From Bradyrhizobium genomosp. I (2014) (GTDB taxonomy: Bacteria > Pseudomonadota > Alphaproteobacteria > Rhizobiales > Xanthobacteraceae): 34,237 bases of DNA. Positions within the stretch are counted from its first letter, which is position 1; each line of letters begins with the position of its first letter. Below, one piece after another: positions 28,770-34,237 of the stretch. The notes below the pieces were generated by a model. That model saw only the letters and a list, made by a program, of their open reading frames with translations. It did no database searches and was not told where the DNA came from. The position numbers and the translations under genes are program-made. The stretch is from the NCBI RefSeq assembly GCF_000261685.1, contig NZ_AJQE01000027.1:1-34237 (forward strand), read 5' to 3'.

Positions 28770-30356
28770 TCAATAGCCGAGCGCGCAGCCATCCTTGCGC
28801 GGATCGGAGCCGCCGGTGAGCGTGCCCTTGTCCCAGTCGATCCAGATCGCCTGAGCGCCGCCGAGCGGGCCGACCACGCTGGCGGTCTTGTGGCCAAGCT
28901 TCTTCAAGCCTTCGACGATCGCGGCCGGCACGCTGTCCTCGAGTTGATACTGGCCCTCGTAGTGCAGGCCGCGCGGCATGTCGATCGCCTCCTGCACGTC
29001 GCAGCCGTAGTCGAGGATGTTGGTCAAGACATGGGTCTGGCCGGTCGGCTGATACTGACCGCCCATCACGGCGAACGACATCGTGGAACGACCACCCTTG
29101 GTCAGCAGGCCCGGCATGATCGTGTGCAGCGGGCGCTTGCCGCCTTCGATGCAGTTGGGATGGCCGGGCTGGATCCGGAAGCCGCCGGCGCGGTTCTGGA
29201 ACAGCACGCCGCTCTTGTTGGAGACGATGGCCGAACCGAAGGAATGCGCGACCGAGTTGATGAACGAGCAGACGTTGCGGTCCTTGTCCACCACCGTGAT
29301 GTAGATGGTCGAAGGGTTCATCGGCGGCGCGACATTCGGCAGGTCGAGCATGCCGTCCATTCGGATCTTGCTGATGTACTCGTCGGCAAAGCCCTTCTCG
29401 AGCATCTCGGCGACGTTGATCTTCATGTGCTCGGGAGATGCGACATGCATCTCCCGGTTCATGTAGGCGATGCGCGCGGCCTCCGCCTCGAGATGGAAAC
29501 GCTCGACGCTGACGGGCGCGTACTTGGTCAGATCGAAGCGCGACAGGATGTTGAGCATCAAGAGCGCGGTGACGCCGGGGCCGTTCGGCGGGCACTGCCA
29601 GAAGTCATAGCCCTTGTACATGGTGCCGATGGGCGTGGTCACTTCCGTCGTGTGCGCGGCGAAATCGTCGAGCGTGTGCAGGCCGCCGATCGAACGCAGG
29701 GTCTCGACCATGTCCTCCGCGATCGGGCCCTTGTAGAAGGCGTCGCGGCCATCCTTGGCGATCGCGCGCAGCGTCTTGCCGAGCTCGGCCTGGCGAATGA
29801 CGTCACCGGCCACCGGCGGTTTGCCGCCCGGCAACAGATAGCGCACGGTGTTGGTGCCACCCTTCAGCTTCTCGAACTGGTTCTTCCAGTCGAAGGCGAT
29901 GCGCGGCGCGACGACATAGCCCTCCTCCGCCGCCTTGATCGCGGGCTGGAGCAGCCGGTCGAAACCGAGCTTGCCGTGATCGCGCAGCACGGTGGCGAAG
30001 GCGTCGATCACGCCGGGGATCGACACCGCATGCGCGGAGGTCAGCGGCACGGAGTTGATCTTGCGCTCGAGATACCAGTCGGCGTTCGCCGCCTTCGGCG
30101 CGCGGCCGGAGCCGTTATAGGCGACGATCTTGCCCTCGCCGCGCGGCTGGATCAGCGCGAAACAGTCGCCGCCGATACCGGTCGATTGCGGCTCGATCAC
30201 GCCGAGCAGGGCAGAGCCGGCAACGGCCGCATCCACCGCGGTGCCCCCCTCGCGCAGCACCTCGATCGCCGCGAGCGAGGCCTGCGGGTGCGAGGTCGCA
30301 ACCATCGCGTTGGTGGCGTGGACCGTGGACCTGCCGGGGAAATGGAAGTTTCTCAT
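28770..30356 (-). CDS. ggt: Gamma-glutamyltransferase family protein
   Basis: A 528-aa Ntn-hydrolase of the gamma-glutamyltransferase family, which hydrolyses or transfers the gamma-glutamyl group of glutathione and similar compounds. Substrate-side motifs include GGTAVDAAVAGS and STGIGGDCF. The self-cleavage site is NPSTIYITVVDKD with nucleophile T350; the residues after it (I-Y-I) differ from the T-H-Y of E. coli. The small subunit contains GGQYQPTGQTHVLTNILDYG and DGCALGY at the end. There is no signal peptide (MRNFHFPGRSTVHATNAMVATSH), so unlike E. coli GGT it should stay in the cytoplasm. A hairpin terminator follows. Specificity may be toward acyl-homoserine lactone or cephalosporin-like substrates, as in relatives; not decided here. 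Confidence 0.9.
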   Translation of the reverse strand: MRNFHFPGRSTVHATNAMVATSHPQASLAAIEVLREGGTAVDAAVAGSALLGVIEPQSTGIGGDCFALIQPRGEGKIVAYNGSGRAPKAANADWYLERKINSVPLTSAHAVSIPGVIDAFATVLRDHGKLGFDRLLQPAIKAAEEGYVVAPRIAFDWKNQFEKLKGGTNTVRYLLPGGKPPVAGDVIRQAELGKTLRAIAKDGRDAFYKGPIAEDMVETLRSIGGLHTLDDFAAHTTEVTTPIGTMYKGYDFWQCPPNGPGVTALLMLNILSRFDLTKYAPVSVERFHLEAEAARIAYMNREMHVASPEHMKINVAEMLEKGFADEYISKIRMDGMLDLPNVAPPMNPSTIYITVVDKDRNVCSFINSVAHSFGSAIVSNKSGVLFQNRAGGFRIQPGHPNCIEGGKRPLHTIMPGLLTKGGRSTMSFAVMGGQYQPTGQTHVLTNILDYGCDVQEAIDMPRGLHYEGQYQLEDSVPAAIVEGLKKLGHKTASVVGPLGGAQAIWIDWDKGTLTGGSDPRKDGCALGY

Positions 30357-30553
30357 CGAATGTCTTGCTCTCTTGGCCGTCGACGCGGGTGGCGCGCCTA
30401 TCTCGAAAACCGGGTCTACATGACACATTCCCGCCCAGCGGGGCAATGCTGGCATACCAGGAAAATGGCTGCCATCCGCTGGGCGTATGGACCTTTCGGC
30501 GCCGGCCGCCATGCGGGTTTTCCGGATGGCTGCCGCCTGCTAAACGAGCCGCC

Positions 30554-31321
30554 ATGTCTGATCCGAATTCGGCTACCAAGGTCGCGGCCTTCTATCAATT
30601 CATCGCCCTCCCGGACTACCGCGAGCTGCGCGAGCCGTTGCGCGCGTTCTGCGCCGGCCTTGGGCTGAAGGGCAGCGTGTTGCTGGCGCAGGAAGGCATC
30701 AACGGCACGGTCGCCGGCGCGCCGGAGGCGATCGACGCCCTCGCTTACGAGATGGCGCACGGCGACATGTTCGGCGGCAGGCTCGACAATCTCGAATTGA
30801 AGTTCTCGACTGCGGAAGCGATGCCGTTCGGGCGGCTCAAGGTGCGGCTCAAGAACGAGATCGTCACGCTCGGTGACGAGACAGCCGATCCGACCCGCCG
30901 GGTCGGCACCTACGTCGATGCCGCCGAGTGGAATGCGCTGATTGCGACGCCCGACATGCTGCTGCTCGACACCCGCAACGCCTTCGAAGTCGCCATGGGG
31001 ACGTTCGAGGGCGCGATCGACCCCGGCATCAAGAGCTTTGGCCAGTTCAAGGATTTCGCCGCAGCCCGCCTCGATCCGGCAAGGCACCGCAGGATCGCGA
31101 TGTTCTGCACCGGCGGCATCCGCTGCGAGAAGGCGAGCGCGCATCTGCTCGCGCGCGGCTTTGCCGAGGTCTATCACCTCAAGGGCGGCATCCTCAAATA
31201 TCTCGAGGAGATACCGGAGGCCGAGAGCCGCTGGCGCGGCGACTGCTTCGTGTTCGACGAACGCGTCGCGCTCGGCCACGGTCTGCGCGAACGGAACAAG
31301 GACGTAACGCGTGACGAATGA
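30554..31321 (+). CDS. trhO: tRNA uridine(34) hydroxylase, rhodanese-like
   Basis: A 255-aa protein of the TrhO (YceA) family, which makes 5-hydroxyuridine at the wobble position of some tRNAs. An N-terminal UPF0176 domain (FYQFIALPDYRELREPLRAFCAGLGLKGSVLLAQEGINGTVAG) is followed by a rhodanese domain whose loop C185-T-G-G-I-R-C191 carries the active Cys, then the conserved YHLKGGILKYLEE and WRGDCFVFDERVALGHGL. ATG 30554 is the start. Its end overlaps the start of the slyX gene by 11 bp, so the two are co-transcribed. It diverges from ggt across about 200 bp. Confidence 0.95.
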   Translation: MSDPNSATKVAAFYQFIALPDYRELREPLRAFCAGLGLKGSVLLAQEGINGTVAGAPEAIDALAYEMAHGDMFGGRLDNLELKFSTAEAMPFGRLKVRLKNEIVTLGDETADPTRRVGTYVDAAEWNALIATPDMLLLDTRNAFEVAMGTFEGAIDPGIKSFGQFKDFAAARLDPARHRRIAMFCTGGIRCEKASAHLLARGFAEVYHLKGGILKYLEEIPEAESRWRGDCFVFDERVALGHGLRERNKDVTRDE

Positions 31322-31529
31322 GATCAAGAGTCTGGGCGAGCGCATCGACACGCTGGAGACGCGCCTTGCCTATCAGGACGACACGATCGAGACGCTGAAC
31401 CAGACCATTACGGCGCAGTGGAAGCAGATCGATCTGCTGACGCGGAAGATCGCAGAACTCGGCGAGCGGCTGCGGGAGGCGGAAGCCAATGCGCCTGGAC
31501 CCGCCAACGAGCCTCCGCCGCATTATTGA
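31311..31529 (+). CDS. slyX: SlyX family protein
   Basis: A 72-aa protein, mostly one coiled coil: TNEIKSLGERIDTLETRLAYQDDTIETLNQTITAQWKQIDLLTRKIAELGERL, then a Pro-rich tail (PGPANEPPPHY), as in SlyX. The function of SlyX is unknown. GTG 31311 is used as start, 11 bp inside trhO. Its stop lies 6 bp from the stop of the converging cyclase gene. Confidence 0.92.
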   Translation: MTNEIKSLGERIDTLETRLAYQDDTIETLNQTITAQWKQIDLLTRKIAELGERLREAEANAPGPANEPPPHY

Positions 31530-31535
31530 GCCGTC

Positions 31536-33437
31536 TCACTGGCCGGACGCCTTGGGCAGCAGGTTCACGACCTCGCCGGACATCATCAGGCGGTCGCGGC
31601 CTGCGTCCTTGGCGGCGTAGAGCGCACGGTCGGCAGCTTCGACCAGCGAGGCCACCCCCGCCGTGCGTTCCAGCGCTGGCCGGCAGGTCGCGCCGCCGAC
31701 CGAGGCGGTGACGCATCCAGCCGCCAGATTGGTGGAATGAACCAGTCCGGCCGCGTGAATGGCGCTGCGGATCCGCTCGCCGATCAGGGCGCAACCGGCG
31801 GCGTCGATATTCGGCAGCAGTATGGCGAATTCCTCCCCGCCGTAGCGCGCCGCCAGATCGCCGGCGCGCTGCGCTTCGGCCGCGATGATCCCAGCGATCA
31901 AGCGCAGGCAGGCATCGCCCGCGGGATGGCCGTATTCGTCGTTGTAGGCCTTGAAGTGGTCCACGTCGATCATCAGCAAGGCGAGGCTGGAGCGATCGCG
32001 ATAGGCACGAGCCCATTCCTCCTTCAGCCGCTCGTCGAAGCCACGGCGATTGGCAAGGCCGGTGAGGCTGTCCTCGATCGCAAGCGTCTCCAGCCTGGTT
32101 TCCAGCTTCTTGTGCTCGGTGATGTCGCGGGAGATCGCGACCACGCCGTCGACGCGGCCATTGTCCTTGCGCGTCACCTGCATGGTCGATTCGAGCCAGA
32201 TTTCGCCGTTCTGCCGGTGCGAGTTGCGGTAGATGAGACGCGCCTCCTCCTTCTCGCCACGCTTCATGGCGTCGACGATCGCCTGGACCTCCGGCAGATC
32301 CTCCGGATTGATACCCGCAAGAGCCGGCGTGCCGATCAGCTGATTGGGGCGCCAGCCGACGATACGGACCGACGAGGGCGAGACATAGCGCAGCCGCTCG
32401 TCGAGCCCGATGCGCGTCACCATGTCGCTGGAGCCTTCGGCGAGCAGGCGGAAATGCGCTTCCTTCTCGACCAGGGCGGCCGCCATGCGCTGTCCGCGCT
32501 GCAACTGCCGCACCAGCACCGCGCCGATGATCGCGATCAGCATGACCAGCGCAACCGCGTAGAGCATGCGAGAGATTGCCGCAGCGCGCCAGGGCGCGAG
32601 CAACTCGTCCTTGTCGACGGTGACGAGCAGGAGAAGCGGAAAACGGCTGCTGCGATTGAAGACGCTGACGCGTTCGGCACCGTCCAGCGGCGACTTGAAA
32701 TGATAGGTGCCGCTCGGCCGTTGCAGGCTCGGCTCGCGGAACAGCGGCTTGTCGGCAACATTGTGTCCGACGAACTCTTCGTCGTTCGGGGCACGCGCGA
32801 CGATCAGGCCGTCGCCATGCGTAAGCGTTACCGAGCTGTTGCGGCCGATCTCGAATTGCTCGTAGAAATGCGAAAGATATTTTGAGCTGATGGTCGCAAG
32901 CACCACGCCGCCGAAGCTGCCGTCCGGCTTGTTGAAGCGGCGTGACAGCGTGACGACCCATTCGCCATCCAGGAGGCTCTTCACGGGACGGCCGACATGG
33001 GGCTCTCGTTTCGGAGACAGCTGGTGATGACGGAAGAACGCGTCGTCGCTGAAGGTCGAGCTGACCGTGCCGGACGAGGTCAGCCAGTTGCCCTGATCAT
33101 CGATGATGGCAAGGCTGTGGATCCGCGGGATCGCCTTCTCGCGCACATCCAGCAGCGTGCGCAGCTTGGCGATCGTGGCGGACCCGGCACCGTCCATCTC
33201 CAACCGGCTGACCACGCCAACGACGCCGGAATCCAGGAGATCGAGGCTGTCCTCGGCATGCTGAATCTGCGAACGGGCGACGTTCGCCATCTCCGTCTCG
33301 GCGCCCTTGAGCACCGCCTCACGTGCCGCCCACTCGCGCCATCCGCTGACGCCGAGGATGGTCGCGCAGGTCAGCGCGACGAAGGCCGCCGCGCGTAGCG
33401 GGAGGCGGCTCCATCCAGTTCGTTGGGTAGCGCTCAT
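31536..33437 (-). CDS. Membrane-bound diguanylate cyclase with Cache, PAS and GGDEF domains
   Basis: A 633-aa sensor enzyme that should make cyclic di-GMP. TM1 is at about residues 12-33, a periplasmic Cache-like sensor at 35-285, TM2 at about 289-309, a PAS domain at 327-450 (HFRLLAEGSSDMVTRIGLDERLRYVSPS, and a PAC-like DGVVAISRDITEHKKLE), then GGDEF (DSLTGLANRRGFDERL onwards). The active loop is GGEEF at 533-537, and the allosteric I-site R524-A-G-D527 is intact five residues before it, so product inhibition is expected. No EAL domain. It faces slyX, with only 6 bp between stops. Confidence 0.95.
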   Translation of the reverse strand: MSATQRTGWSRLPLRAAAFVALTCATILGVSGWREWAAREAVLKGAETEMANVARSQIQHAEDSLDLLDSGVVGVVSRLEMDGAGSATIAKLRTLLDVREKAIPRIHSLAIIDDQGNWLTSSGTVSSTFSDDAFFRHHQLSPKREPHVGRPVKSLLDGEWVVTLSRRFNKPDGSFGGVVLATISSKYLSHFYEQFEIGRNSSVTLTHGDGLIVARAPNDEEFVGHNVADKPLFREPSLQRPSGTYHFKSPLDGAERVSVFNRSSRFPLLLLVTVDKDELLAPWRAAAISRMLYAVALVMLIAIIGAVLVRQLQRGQRMAAALVEKEAHFRLLAEGSSDMVTRIGLDERLRYVSPSSVRIVGWRPNQLIGTPALAGINPEDLPEVQAIVDAMKRGEKEEARLIYRNSHRQNGEIWLESTMQVTRKDNGRVDGVVAISRDITEHKKLETRLETLAIEDSLTGLANRRGFDERLKEEWARAYRDRSSLALLMIDVDHFKAYNDEYGHPAGDACLRLIAGIIAAEAQRAGDLAARYGGEEFAILLPNIDAAGCALIGERIRSAIHAAGLVHSTNLAAGCVTASVGGATCRPALERTAGVASLVEAADRALYAAKDAGRDRLMMSGEVVNLLPKASGQ

Positions 33438-33611
33438 GCGGCAGGGTCCTCCGATCGTTCGGAAACTCTGCCGCTTCTGTTATTGAATCCTGAAATCCCT
33501 ACCGGGATACGTGGCGATCTCCCCGTTTCCAGTAGTCCTACGGACGCAACGATCGGCGCATCGCTAACAAGACATTAGCAAGCCTGTCGGAATCCGGCGC
33601 GCCCGACGCCG
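33438..33611. other. Leader region of the diguanylate cyclase gene
   Basis: No gene seen. Two short perfect inverted repeats occur: ATCCC-TACC-GGGAT (33495-33508) and GCTAA-N7-TTAGC (33563-33579). They could be operator sites, or chance. Confidence 0.3.
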
Positions 33612-33905
<294 letters not shown>

Positions 33906-33936
33906 TCAGGTGCCATAACCTTCTTCAGGACCATTC

Positions 33937-34237
33937 GTGCCCCAGTCTGAAAAAAAGCCTTTCATCGACGTCCTCTCCGGCCAGCGGCAGACCATCCCGC
34001 CTCTGTGGATGATGCGCCAGGCCGGGCGCTACCTTCCGGAATATCGCGAGGTGCGCGCCAAGGCCGGCGGCTTTCTCGATCTCTGCTTCGACCCGGAGCT
34101 TGCCGCCGAGGTGACGCTGCAACCGATCCGCAGGTTCGGCTTCGACGCGGCGATCATCTTCTCGGACATTCTGGTGATCCCCCATGCGCTCGGACGTTCG
34201 GTGCGGTTCGAGGTCGGCGAGGGCCCGCGGCTCGAGC
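33937..34237 (+). CDS. hemE: Uroporphyrinogen decarboxylase (partial, 3' end off window)
   Basis: The first 100 codons of HemE, which decarboxylates uroporphyrinogen III to coproporphyrinogen III in haem synthesis. The N-terminus [17 protein letters not shown] is the well-known HemE signature with the conserved Arg and substrate-binding loop, and [17 protein letters not shown] follows. The start is GTG 33937 with AGGA 6 nt upstream. It diverges from the 71-aa stress gene by 109 bp and runs off the right edge of the window. Confidence 0.96.
   Translation, partial: MPQSEKKPFIDVLSGQRQTIPPLWMMRQAGRYLPEYREVRAKAGGFLDLCFDPELAAEVTLQPIRRFGFDAAIIFSDILVIPHALGRSVRFEVGEGPRLE

Noticed and set aside
28890..30668. 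A frame of nearly 600 codons on the plus strand opposite ggt
   Set aside because: It is a GC-driven shadow of the gamma-glutamyltransferase gene; it has no recognisable motifs or ribosome binding site.

Overview
The window is a 34 kb chromosomal segment of a high-GC alphaproteobacterium, most likely Bradyrhizobium or a close relative. This rests on a glycerol-3-phosphate locus of rhizobial type (glpR, glpD, then a glpS-like ABC ATPase), three promoters matching the EcfG general-stress consensus, GTCATTCCGGGG-type intergenic repeats that I recognise from Bradyrhizobium, and overall gene style. No rRNA, tRNA, CRISPR array, phage or insertion sequence was seen. The organism call is an inference; no database search was possible.

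Left part (1-5.4 kb): glpS (cut by the window edge), glpD and glpR lie on the minus strand. A Phd/VapC-type toxin-antitoxin pair on the plus strand sits between glpR and glpD. A HAD phosphatase, a secreted NTF2-like protein and a 63-aa protein with an EcfG-type promoter follow.

5.5-11.6 kb: a tight minus-strand fatty-acid beta-oxidation operon, fadE, then thiolase, then a FadB/FadJ-type hydratase/dehydrogenase, then a hotdog thioesterase, with junctions of 1 bp overlap, 2 bp and 7 bp. Together they cover every step of the acyl-CoA cycle plus release of free acid.

11.9-19.4 kb: a flavin reductase, then an efflux module transcribed as membrane-fusion lipoprotein, RND pump, TetR regulator, then an MFS (ACS family) transporter. 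Intergenic repeats interrupt this block at several junctions.

19.5-25.9 kb: envelope and housekeeping genes: a DUF2809 membrane protein, a YcaQ/AlkX-type DNA glycosylase, a methionine-rich secreted peptide diverging from an OmpA-family protein with a near-ideal CRP-type site between them, a PMT/GT39 glycosyltransferase, and a secreted FecR-domain protein followed 2 bp later by a beta-barrel protein with a Pro/Ser linker. That last pair is the best candidate for a poorly described system.

25.9-34.2 kb: two VOC proteins, a cupin, a CsbD stress protein (EcfG promoter and strong terminator), an FKBP isomerase, a C-terminal scrap of a molybdenum hydroxylase gene, a gamma-glutamyltransferase, trhO-slyX, a membrane diguanylate cyclase, a 71-aa protein with a third EcfG promoter, and the start of hemE.
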